A stretch of 64,000 bases of DNA from Elysia crispata. Lineage: Eukaryota > Mollusca > Gastropoda > Plakobranchidae. The stretch covers positions 124,001-188,000 of the forward strand of contig JAWDGP010006196.1 in the NCBI GenBank assembly GCA_033675545.1. The letters are read 5' to 3'. Below, one piece after another: positions 37,156-49,400 of this stretch. The notes under the pieces were generated by a model. That model did no database searches. It saw only the letters and a program-made list of their open reading frames with translations, and had not been told where the DNA came from. The position numbers were made by a program, and so were the translations under genes. How positions within the stretch are numbered: position 1 is the first letter of the stretch; each line of letters opens with the position of its first letter.

Positions 37156-39115
37156 CTAATGGGAGTATGAAATAACACATGGTTGCAAGGTGTAGGGGAT
37201 ATGGTGTGTGTGGTGGTATGAACAGAAATCTCTATTAATATTTGTTAGTGCCTAATCCTCTCTTATAACAGTCAAATCAATGTTTTTTGAAAGATCTATT
37301 CAGAAAAGTCTTTTGCTATGTACCTGATCTTCCAAATTATCTGTGAAGTTGAAGACTTCAAATAGCCCCCCAAAAAGTGGAATATGCGCCATGAGGATTT
37401 TCATGCATCAGTGCGGGCACAATACTGCTAGTGCTACAGCAGCCTTAGTCTATTGGTACAGGATCAAGAATGTTTTGTTTTTTTGCATCTAGGTTTGTTT
37501 TTATTCTATGTTTTAGGAACTAAATGATTGAGCATAAAATTTGACGTAATAGGTTTTGAATTTCTCTGTTCACCAGTCTTGCTGCTCTCAAGTTTACACA
37601 AAATAGATGAAAGGAGAAAGACAGAGAGGATGAACCAAAATGAAAAGGGTATCCTTTGACTTTTTTTTTTTTATTTTGGATACTTACCTCACAGCATATG
37701 AGCATAATTTGGAAGCAACCCTTCTTTTTTCAAAATATATAACCATTTGATACTATCTTTTCCACTCAAGTTTCCTTTTTCAAAGGTTAAGAAAAGGGAG
37801 ATCACCTCAACACCTTGATCACTACATGTCCCACCCTCAGTGAGGAGTTGGAGATAATAGCTAAGATATCATTATAAAATTAACTGCATGAGAGATAGTT
37901 TGATATATAAGCTAAGGGGTAATTTTTATAGTTGTTCTGAGCTAGCAATCATTTGTTTAGAGTGTTTTGTGCAGAATCTACAGAAATGTGAATATTAAAT
38001 GTTAACTTATATATATATATATATACACACATATATATATATATCATGTAAATATATAAATCTTGCCTAAAAAATCAATGCACAAGAAGAAGAACATGAC
38101 ACATGAAATGTATATGAAATATTTTGTAATGTACTTTCTCAAAACATGTGGGGGCATCTCAGGGTTAAGGAGATGTTAGAGAAATGCTAACACCTCACAA
38201 AAAAAATATAGTTCCCATTTTCAGCTACCTTTCTTATTTTCCTGGAGGAAGTGTCCAGTCACTAGCTTTTGACATCTCAAATTGTGATCAAGATAGAGGA
38301 AAATCACAGTCGAATGGAATTTACAAGGCTAACTTGGAAGATATGCCATTTGTGCAGGCTGTAATGGAATCAATCTCGACATAACTGGTCTTGTTAAAGA
38401 GACAAAGCCTGTCTTGTGATAATTTAACCATTTGCACAAAGATCAACAAGATTTAAAGGAAAAGGCTTGTGGAAAGTCTAAAAATTGAATTTCCCTTTTG
38501 ACAAGTATTTAACTAGTAAAGTCGTGTGAAGAAATTCTATACTTTTTCCTATGCACCTTGCCACTGTGGTGTACTCTTCCCACCTGTATTCACTTCTAAG
38601 TTTGATGCTGACTTGATATTAGATGTATTTAGCTTCCATGGATACTTTTTTCCCCTCAAAATCTGGAGAGTTGATTGAACTATTATTTCATACAAAAATG
38701 TTCCTTATTTTATTGCTTATAGATCAAAGTGGAAAGATTGAACTTAAGATGATTTCTCAGGTTTTGGGTACAAATGAGCACCACATTATTATTCTCTCAT
38801 CTGCCAGTCTCATAAAAATAATTAAAAAAATTTTTTTTAAAAGTTACAAGATCAAGAAATGAAAACAAAGATTAGTTGGATAATTTTTTTTTATAAGTGA
38901 AGCCCGCTTTAGACAGTGATCTCACAGCAAAAGGATCAACAATTTTAGAGAGGAAATTAGTGCAGCAGTCTTCAAGTTCAAGACACAAACTTTTAAATTG
39001 ATACTTATTAGCTTTTCAGATTAAAAGTTGTAATTACAATAGTGTAAAACAGTCCAACACAACTCACTGAGCTATTAAAGAGAAAGTGTATAACAGTGCT
39101 TACCTGTTTTTTCTT
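37156..39115. other. Non-coding region
   Basis: It contains an (AT)n stretch at 38010-38044. A plus-strand open frame ending at 38384 was considered and not called. Confidence 0.4.
38010..38044. repeat. (TA)n/(CA) microsatellite
   Basis: Two short TA arrays separated by CACACA. Confidence 0.9.
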
Positions 39116-39789
39116 TTATTACAGATGTAAAAATCTATCTGAAGCACCTTATGCTTTTTTCTTCTTGACAACTTTCATAATCTAATCTTGGTCTTTCAAA
39201 AAGTCTATTAGAATTTCTATGATCCTATCCATTATTAACTGTAAAAGAAAAAAACAATGGTCACAGCATTGTGAACAAAAACATTAAAAACACTTGTAAA
39301 CAAAAACTAGGACCACACTACAAATATAAATTCAATTATAATATAGAAAGGATTCACTTTCATTCTTAGGAAACAAAGTGAGATTAGATATAAGCCTATA
39401 ATATATACACATACATTCTACTCACCAAATCTCTGTCAATTAAGCAACAGATCCGCATCCCTTGGAGTACTTTGTCATTTTCCCTTGTAAGGATGGTATA
39501 TTTCGTAAAAACAAATGATTCATGAAAACCAGAACCACACAAAAAATACCATTGCTCGTAAAAAGGTTTGTTACTCATACTTAAAGCCTAAAAGCAACAG
39601 AAACCATGAATTCATGAATGTTTTATGCTCTTAGGTTTTAAGTTAAAAAAAAAACAATAACCATCACAAAACAAACAAGAAAAGATGACATGATTGCTAT
39701 CAAATTAGCTCTCAACTTATTTCAAATCAGTTGAGGGAAAATACTTTCAACACCTCCAAAGAAGGACAAGTCCAGTTCTTACACAACAT
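39116..39789 (-). CDS. Candidate small three-exon gene, 87 codons, unrecognised product
   Basis: Minus-strand exons 39745-39789 (ATG, donor gtattt), 39426-39587 (acceptor tgcttttag, donor gtgagt) and 39182-39238 (acceptor ttttacag, stop TAG) join with all phases 0. An AATAAA lies at 39116-39121, about 60 nt after the stop. The middle exon reads FYEQWYFLCGSGFHESF then TKYTILTRENDKVLQG. The last exon encodes the amphipathic end IMDRIIEILIDFLKDQD. The last two exons are well supported by splice and poly(A) signals. The first exon is only a compatible guess; the true 5' end may differ. The gene would lie directly downstream of HAPSTR1 on the same strand. No domain is recognised. Confidence 0.35.
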
Positions 39790-39897
39790 GATTTCCAGCA
39801 CGCTATGGAGGTAAATTCACAAAGGCAAAGTTTGTGACATTGATTGAAATTCACTGGTTGATTGTAGAACAGATGCTTATGTTCAGTTCTTCCTTAT

Positions 39898-39903
39898 TTT
39901 ATT
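39898..39903 (-). terminator. Possible poly(A) signal of the HAPSTR1 orthologue
   Basis: AATAAA on the minus strand, about 280 nt after the HAPSTR1 stop and before the candidate small gene. Confidence 0.35.
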
Positions 39904-40182
39904 CATGATTAATCTTTCAATATGATTTAATTAGTTGGTCATCCCCTCAAAAACAGAAAGAAAGACATGATTGCTCTCCTGTTGTCAGTGAATAATGAGG
40001 GCATAGTCGTGAAATGTTGACATTTTCACTTTACTGCTAACAGCTCAACAAAGATTCAATTTCTTCATGATCAAGCACAATACAGAACTAATCCTTTCAG
40101 CTGCTACCACGACCAGATTAAATCCTTGAACTGTCAATGCAAGTCATGTCGATTTGTGTAATAAGTCCTCTTAAAGGTGTAT

Positions 40183-40436
40183 TCATAAGTATTTTCCTCT
40201 TTTCCTTGATGGTGATTCCATGTTAACATCTGTAGCTGAGGAAGATCCATGTCGTTTACGGCTGCCATGGTGATGATCTGTGTTACAGCTCCAACCAGAC
40301 AAGTCATCAGAGTGGTGGTGATGGTGGAACAAGATCTCTTCCATAACTGGAGCTCTGGTCATGGATGTGCTCGAGCTTGTAGTTGAACCAGGTCGAGAGT
40401 AACTCATGTTGATGTTGGGCATGGCTCCATTTAAAC
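40183..40436 (-). CDS. HAPSTR1: HAPSTR1 exon 4 (C terminus)
   Basis: The acceptor ctcctcaag completes Gly and begins GLNGAMPNINMSYSRPGS, matching the conserved GL-x-GAM motif. It continues through Ser/Thr-rich and His-rich sequence to the basic C terminus and stop at 40183-40185. Confidence 0.93.
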
Positions 40437-43400
40437 CTTGAGGAGAAAAGAAAAAAGCTATAAGATGAGGTAAATGTTTTGCATTTGAGATCACATCAGA
40501 GTAGTACAAGATAAATTCTTGAAGTTTGCCTCTCAAGTTGGATGTTGCAAATCACTGTTAGATATAAATTGTTTTGATTACCCTTTAATTCCAAAAAAAA
40601 AAAATCATGCATAGTGAGTATATAACATTGCTTATCCAGATTAAACAAAAATTACATAAGTAAAATTGCAAGTCTTGAGAAAAATCCAAATCGAGTAATT
40701 TTCATGTGTTCTTTCTTAAGTAACGTTGTCATTTGTTAGGTTCTTGAGGTGCTGAATAAAAACAAGACATCAAAAGTGTAACTTAACTCATAAGATGGTA
40801 ACAGCTGTTAAAAGGCATGTTTGCTTTTCCTAATCATGGACAATTGGAACAAGGCACCTTTTAGATTTTCATAACTAGTATGAATGATGCTTAAAAGTGT
40901 AAGACTACTTAAACTTATCTATCATCAAAGGTAAGTTATGGTCAAGTATATTTCTTAGGGTGAGCGAAACCTTTCATGTAATTCTTGACTGCATTATATA
41001 TATTTTTTTTTCATTTAATCTTGACAAACAAAAGAAAAATGTTTTACACAATATTTATCAATCCCATTACCACACTGATCAAAGCAAAGCAACATTAATG
41101 CCATATATAACTAATTTGATAATATTGAAAGAATTTTTGACATCCTTAACCTTTATCATGGAAAGACAAACTCTTGAGGATTAAAAAAAAAAATCAAAAT
41201 AAGGTCAGATCTTTTAAGCGTCATAAAATGTTATGGCTGATAGTATACTGCCCCCCAAAGGCAAACTGACCTATCTGCACATTTTGTGCTTTCAGGAAAA
41301 TTGCAAAAAAAAAATTCAGATATGTCGACATGACAAATATGAAGATACGCACTGTGCCATTTACTCAAGTTGGATAATACTTTAAGTAGTCAGTTAATGC
41401 AAACAAATTAGAAAACAAGTTTTTGTCAGATATGTCAGTCTGCAAATGGGGGGGGGGGGGGGGCAGTATACTCTAGGTGGAACATCAAATACTCCAAATG
41501 AGAAAATTAAGCAGCGAGAGATGTCAAGTTAAAGAACCAATACAATGAGAGTGAATGAACTGTGGTTAACACGTTTACTTAGACATCATACCTTGCAGAG
41601 TAAGGGCATCCCGAACTGGATATTCTCCTGATTCAAAGGTCTCATTTTGATGAGAGCGCCGAGGTAACTGCCTTTCTAAACTGCGATTCTGTCTGCTTCT
41701 GTGATGTGTGTGCGTGGGCATATTCTTTCCACACAAATAAGCCAACAATTCCTCTCTACGTATACACTTTCTCTTCTTTTTCGCCCAGGCTGCAATATCT
41801 CTTGCTCGACTACTTCTTCCGCTTTGCACGCCTAACCTCAGGCACTCTCTGGCATTGATAAGGCTATCTAAAAAGATCAAAGTGAGGAAAAAATCACTAA
41901 GGATATAACCTGCTGCCATAAAATTAGCATTATAATGTTACCTCTGGGTCTTTCAAACAAAATGTCTTAATGTACATATGAAACCCTGAGATAAGATAAA
42001 AAATATAAGGCTCTAATCTAAGGTAAATTTTTTAAAATCTTTTCTGTCAATATATATTACCATTAGGACAATTAAGAGAATAAAAGAGTGAAATGTATTA
42101 TAAAATATATTTTGTGATACAGCAAATCAGATGACGACACATATATCATAAAATATAAGTAGTGATACAGCAGATCAGATGATGACACATATATTTTAAA
42201 ATATATGTAGTGACATATATTATAAAATATATGTAGTGATACAGCAGATCAGATGATGACACATATATTTTAAAATATATGTAGTGACATATATTATAAA
42301 ATATATGTAGTGATACAGTAGATCAGAAGATGACACAAAAATCTAGTTTCTGTTAACTTAAATACTGTTGTCTCTTTTAAGTAATTTTTTAACCTAATCA
42401 TTGTCCTAATTCGTTTCTTTTTGACTAATATGAGTCACCTCCACAACATCATTTCAGTGAAGGGCAGTTCTGTCTTTATTATCCACATACAGACAGACAA
42501 AAAACTAGTCCATTGTCTGATGGAGCTCAGCTAGCTGCTCCAATTGGTTGCAAACTATACCTTCTCTGGCTTAGACAATATCTCATGGCTGTACCACAGG
42601 CCTTAAATGAATGTGGTTCCCATTTTGCACAAAACATATAACAGAAACTGCAAACTAAATAACTATATCATAAGGCTGAGATATAATGGTTAAATAGATG
42701 CTCTATATTATCTACTTACATTCTAAATATTGAAGATTACTTGAGGTTATAGAGGTTTAAAAAAATTGTTCCCCAAATTGATGACTAGATAGTTTGGTAC
42801 ACTTCTGCATCAGCAAGTGCATGTAATACATTAAGAAACTTAGCTTGTGAGATGTATACGTACATCTTACAATGATAAAATGCTAGGCAGAATCTAGATC
42901 TTTTTAATAGTGACAAATTTTGTAAATATTGTTCCTCGACACTTGAAACTAAATAGACACAGTACTTTTTGATCATTGTGATAAAAATAATAAAAATATT
43001 GGTAAGTATGTAAAAAAAATTGAAACTGTTAAATTTAGATTGAAAAAGAAAAGCTGTTGAAATTCTAACATCAAATTACGTATATTGTTAATACATCTTT
43101 GGAGCCATTTCAAAATTCAGTTAAAGAAATTACCTTTATAGAACTTTGTTAAGGACTCTGCTGCCTTGTTAAAAGGAATCATCAAAACAGGATAGTCATC
43201 TTGTGAGGCAACTGTGAAAAAGAGAACATATTTAAATAAATGCTTCTGACAAGGTCATGTTCTATACTAACTCTCAAACTAGCATTGGGTGCTGGGAGCA
43301 TCTGACAGTTTATAAAATTCATTTTAGCAGACTTAGACCCGTTTTAATATTAGACTTAGTTTAAATTTGAAACCAACAAACCTATTTGAAATTACCTAAC

Positions 43401-46400
43401 TGTTTTCTTTACATTGAAATGTTGGCCATATTTGTTTGCATTCCACATTTTAGGCAAATTTTTACATCAAATAATATTTAGGCTTCTAGATATAGATTTA
43501 GGTTGTTATTAAGACCTGTATACAACTTACACTAAATATTTACAAATACCTAATGAAGCATTGAATTGACTTCATTTTTATGTGTTTGTGTGTTTAAAAA
43601 AAAAGAGAAAGAAAGAACTGAAAGTCTGCACAATTTTGTCTGGATAGGAAGAACTGCACAGGCTGAAATCTATTTTGATTATTTAAATTTGAAAACACTC
43701 ACCTATTTCTCAAATAAAATGTTTACAAGTTAAGTTAGATAAACTTCTTACCTGAATTGCCCATCAAAATGAATACAAATCTATAGAAAGTGAAAAATAG
43801 AGTTTTTAACACCCCTTTAATAAAACCAGTGGATGAGCATCAGGACAATTACTTTAAAAGGAATCTTATACCACCCACATAAGCCCTGGAAAGCAGCCAA
43901 TCAAAGATCAACTCAGCCATAACAGTTGCACGTAAAACTTAATTTGTGCAATATGCTCCTTCAAAGGTCAAAGCTGTAATATGTGGTCCCAGCTCAGAGA
44001 AGCGGAATGTTATATTGTACCCATTCTAATGTGTGGATGTGAGGCCTAACAATTTCAAAACAGTTACAAAACAAGCTGGAGCCAGCAGAAATGTGGTTCC
44101 TACAGAGAATGCTATGAATCTCATGGAATGCAAAGAAATCAAACGAAAGTTTTACAAGAAGCCGATGCAAGATCACTGATAAATAGAATGAAACTCTTAG
44201 CAACCTTTTTTGGCCATGCGATGAGATAAAACCAGAACATCTTGTGACAACTGAAATGATCGAAGGGAAGTGCAGCAAGGGAAAAAATTTATGGATTTAG
44301 CATATAATTATAACAAACCAAGAGGCAAAATATGGTGTCTCCTTGAACTCACATGCATAATAATTGTAGTTGCTTTTTTTTTTTTTTTTTTATGCAAGGC
44401 TAGTATTAATCCTTTAATGATGGTATCTGTTTTTAAGAAGAATGGATTTCCCTCATAGCTGAGCTGGAAAGTTGCAAGAAAAATAGAGAGGGATGTAACT
44501 AGAGCTATATCAGCCATAATGCGTATCGCTGCAGCATCCGAGAATTTTTTTCTACTGACCAATTGACTGAGATTTTTTTATACTCGCATTATGACAACTT
44601 TTGAAGGCTGAAAGAGTTGAGTTGTGAATGCTCATTACGATACTGGAAGCATGAAAAAAAACCTATTTAGATCTGGGTTTCACTTCTAGAAGTTTTTATT
44701 GAGCAAACCATTTGTCTTTTTTTTTTTCAGAATAAATAGTGATAAATAAAATTCTAATAGTGGCTTAGATTCAAATGTAATATTTATTCAATACAATATG
44801 ATGTATGTGGTACATCATTAGTAGAGTAAATTTGACTCTCATTTCTAAACCTTAAAGTCAGTCGTGACTCAGAAAGGCATCTTGGAATTTCTTTGCAGAG
44901 GAAAATATGATGCATGTTAATAGAGCACTAGGAGGTTCATTTTTGCCAAACCCTATTGTTTGCTGAGGTCACTCATTTTCTCTAGATGATATGAGAATTG
45001 GAGCTTTATGCAGGATTGGTCTTATAAAAAGTTTAATTCACCTAAGACCAGGTTCTCATAGTTAAACACAATTAGACTCAGAGAGTGAAATAAACTCTTG
45101 AATTTGTAGGTTTTAAGTTGTTTTACTGGATGTAAAACATGACTAAAATGGAGATTCAATTATTTCAAACTTTTAAAAATACGATTTATGGACTCTTGCA
45201 GAAAACTGTTTTAGGCTAATCTAACTGTACATGAACTGTCCAAATGTCACATAAATACAACTTTCGACTTTGGTTTCTTTCCTTGTATATCATATAAAAT
45301 TTATTTCTAAATCTCACTTAGCATAGGTGGAAAGTAATACATGGGCATTCCTCGAGTATCAAGTCCCGAGGCTCAGGGTACCGCGAGCACTGCACATCCT
45401 GATCTGTGGGATGTGTGTCGCCCAGATCCAAGGGCACTGAATGCAGGTGACGACTCTTGAGTCAGATCAAGTAGCTACTATAAGTGCACACCCACAACAC
45501 CCCCGGTCCCCGGCACCCCTGTAAACACACATACACAGATATACCCACATGCCACCTGTCCAGCCAACCTTTGACCGGTGCAGTGTCAGTGATTCATACT
45601 ATAGGCCTTGAACAGTTGAACAAACCTCGCATAAATTGCTGTCTACACTGTGAGAAGTGTCTATTTTCTCTTGATCTTTTTTATGATCATTCTGTTCCTG
45701 CATCCTATTCCACTCCTCTCTAAATTTCCGTTATGCCAGAGAGTCGTGCTGAGTGATACTCTGCTGGGAAGGTCTATCAGTATCACAAACATTTAAAAAA
45801 TTGACACCTACTTGTCTGCAACCAGCGCACAATGTTATTTTAAAAAATAGAATCAATTCGAAGTCGACAGTACGCATGTGCAGATGAGAAGCAAGCATAG
45901 ATCCCACATCCAGGCACAGTGCCGCGTACCGTGCATCCACCCGATGAACTGTCAGAGTTGCTGCGTACCGCGGGTATGTACCATACCGTGACGATAGCCC
46001 TTGCACTAATTTGCACTTGTTTTATTTTGCATCGAACAATACTTAAAACAACACTAAAATACACCTTAAATTTTATATAATTTACAATTATGTATGAGAA
46101 TGACTTTTCATGACGTGTCTCTTTCAATGACAAAGATTTACATTACTTTTTTTGAACCATCATTGTATTGGTAATACTTTTTTTTTCTATTAATGAACAA
46201 TGAAACAGAATGCTTCTTTTCTTTTGGTTTACAAGAAAACCATGAAGCTCTTCTTGTTGAACTAGCTTGGCAAGGTGTTGGGTGCTGCAAAAGTGTTGGT
46301 TTGATCCCTGTCCATGTTCTTTAAGTGTTTTTCTGGAGACTTTTCGTCCTATTGATTGCGCTGCTATATATATAGCTTAGTAGTTACTTCCTTTATTAAC

Positions 46401-49400
46401 TTTATTTTTACTTTTATCAAAAGGTCCTAGACCTAACATTAACACTACTTGTCCAAACTAAAATGTTGAGACTGCTTTTGTGTTTATTTTTGTTATGACA
46501 TTCACAACGCTATACTAAATAAGTATTATGCAACTGTGGATATGAAAATGTCTTTTATAGCATTCGTCTTTGGCTTTTTTTTTCTAATGAGCCATTCATT
46601 AGAGTTAAAATTCCTGAAATTGAGGTTGAGCGTTTTTAAAAGTTTTTATCATCACTATTAGATAATATTGGGTCTTCATTTGCGCATCTGGCTAAACCAG
46701 CTCTGTCTAAATGAGACAGTGACAAAAAAAGTTGTTTGTAATTTCTTAGAGTTAGATTTTTTAAAAATGGTTGCCAAATTTTCTAAAGCGAACATTATAA
46801 TCTACCACAAACTATCTGTATATTAAAAAAAAATAGGGCTCAACTTGGTCAAAAGTGAATCTGGGATGCCTTTGCAGACCTGCCAACCTTCAAAAAATGG
46901 AATCAGGGACACCCTACTGCGGACGCGTCTAATGCCACGGAGAACTAGTGCATAGCTGGTCTAAGCAAACAAAACATATGATATGATTTAACTAAAAATT
47001 TGCATTCTAATTACATGTTGCTAGGAAATTATAGGCATTCATACAAAAGAAAAATAAGAAGATAAAAAAAGAAAAAGATAAAAAGGAAGAAGATAATGGA
47101 ATACTAAATGTTTACATGTATTTATCATGTACAACAAGATGTCTATTTACAATCAGAGGGATGAATGTACTAGTGATGAGAGGAAGCAAGAAGATGCTCT
47201 CTTGTTGCCTTCTTGCACCTCTTCAAAACTTCATCCCCAAGGGTCATATCAGGTGAGGTGTTCAGCTTGGATACCAGCAGGGACTCAAGGGTCTTTGTAG
47301 TCATGGGGGCCCTTGCTTCAGTCACGTTCTTTCTCACCACACTGAAAATCCTCCCTGAATCAGCATTACTATGAGAGAGACAGAGCACTGCTAACAATAA
47401 TCTACAAATATTTGGAAAAAGCAGTGTCAATGTCACTCCTCAAAGTAGAAATTTTTGTCACCTTGACAATCCTCTTCTCATTTTCAATTTTAGGGGTGAA
47501 TGTAAAGGACAGAAAATCCTTAAACTCATCTCTGAGTGTGTCTTCATCACACAGTGCCAAAGCCTTGAACTTGGAAAAAAAGAAGGCCACTGAGCTAAAT
47601 TCCCACTCTTCTCTTTTGCTGATGTCAAGGCTTGCAGCATGTGTCAGGATGTCAGATTTGAGGGGAAGCTGGTCTTCATATAATCCAGAGCTTTCATGAA
47701 GAAATTTCTTGCATTGCTAAAGATTTCTGCTCTGCTCTTGCTGTTCAGATTTTTTAACAAATCATTTGCAAAGCTCCCTAGATCTAGATCTTTGTCCAAC
47801 AACTGGTTCTTTTCCAAAGTATAGTCTATCTTCAAAATATCATTTTCACACTCCCTGATGACTGAAGGCCTCACTAATCTTGTTAAAATGTGCCTGAACA
47901 GGCCTAGCAAAATTGCCCTGATCTTTGTTATAATGGGTGCTTCTGCCTGAAGAGCTACATTTGCCCGTTCAAACACTGGCACAATTCTTAGAATGAATGC
48001 ACAGTATATGAGATTCCTTTTAGAAGAACAAAAACCATGCAGCCTACTTAATCTGGTGTTGGGATTCACAAACTCTGGCTCTTCAGTGGCTCCCTTGTCT
48101 TTGAACCATGATGCTATCCAGGTGACTTCCACTGCTTTCTTCTTACCTTTCTACCTCTCCTCCTTATCTTAGATTTCCTTCTGCAGCTTTGTGACATATT
48201 TTATGAGAGGCTGCCACAGCTCTAAGAGTCTTTTAAGGCATGGTGAGAGAGACAGCCATCTTGTGGGGCAATATTTTAACTTTTATCACCTCTGACTTGT
48301 AATAGTATATAAACATTGAAATTCAGAAACTCCAACTGCTTTTTCTCACTATGTATTAAGAAATAAAACACATCCACAAGAATTTCTTCAACCTTTGCAG
48401 TCTCACTATGTATTAAGAAATAAAACACATCCACAAGAATTTCTTCAACCTTTGCAGTCTCACTATGTATTAAGAAATAAAACACATCCACAAGAATTTC
48501 TTCAACCTTTGCAGGGAGCACCTTAGCAACTTTTTTTGGCACATAAATTTATTAGATGGCAGGGGCATCCAATCACAATCAATTCAGGAATGTCACTTTG
48601 CAACAATTTACTTACACTACCATGTTTTCCTTACGTCACAATGCAGTTGTCTGCACTAAAACCTACACAGTTGGAATATGGTATGTTGAATTTATTGAGT
48701 TGCATCACAATCAGGTCTTTAATATTTTGAGCAGTTGAACCCGACTTCAAACCCTCTGATTTGTCATAATGTTGGATAACTATTGGATAGAGCTTCATGT
48801 CACTTTTATTGAAACCATCCGTAGAGAGGGAGAAAACAATTTCCTTAAGTAAATCGGCAAGTTTATCCATACAGTCACTAGCCAATGCATTAGCTATGGC
48901 TGTGGCTTTGGTGCAACCACACTGATATTTTTTAGCAGCTGCAATATCAGAGTCCAGGAAAAGGGATGACACAAGTTTATTAAATTTGTCACTCACAGCA
49001 ATAGGCAAATTATTGTCAATGAGAAATTTTGTGAACATAACCTCACTTTGAATCACAGATTTATATTCTGTAGAGGGAAAAAATTTACTAATGGGTTTGT
49101 CTTTCATCATTGTAGCATTGGCCCTCACAGCATCTACGTATTTGGTTGATTTTATACGTCTAGTCATGTCATCACATCCACCACTACAAATGCTTACATC
49201 ACACATACATGGTTCACAAAATGTGTGATGCTCCCCCTTTCTGTCTGGTTTGATGAAAGGAAATTCATTGGTGGATTCACGGCGATAACGGCACATTTGT
49301 TTTTTTCTCTTAGGAAGGGGGGGGTTACAGTCACACTGGCTGAATTAGAAGTGTCTGTAGCTGTAGGCCCACCACTACCACTACCACTGTCCTCGGCCTC

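Larger units (their letters stand above)
43212..46874 (-). other. HAPSTR1 intron 1, part left of the hAT element
   Basis: It contains a LINE fragment (about 43990-44560), a GC-richer block of unknown nature at about 45340-45620 and a SINE-like head at 46247-46315. Confidence 0.7.

Noticed and set aside
38225..38384. Plus-strand terminal-exon-like frame (YLSYFPGGSVQSLAFDIS) after ttttcag
   Set aside because: No partner exon, recognised family or nearby poly(A) context ties it to a gene, and frames of this length occur by chance in the region.
42870..42945. Minus-strand exon-like frame VSSVEEQYLQNLSLLKRSRF in HAPSTR1 intron 2, vaguely like a GINS helix
   Set aside because: It is short, would need a gene interleaved with HAPSTR1 on the same strand, and the similarity is too weak.
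44308..44562. Minus-strand open frame of 84 codons
   Set aside because: It is the antisense of the LINE fragment on the plus strand.
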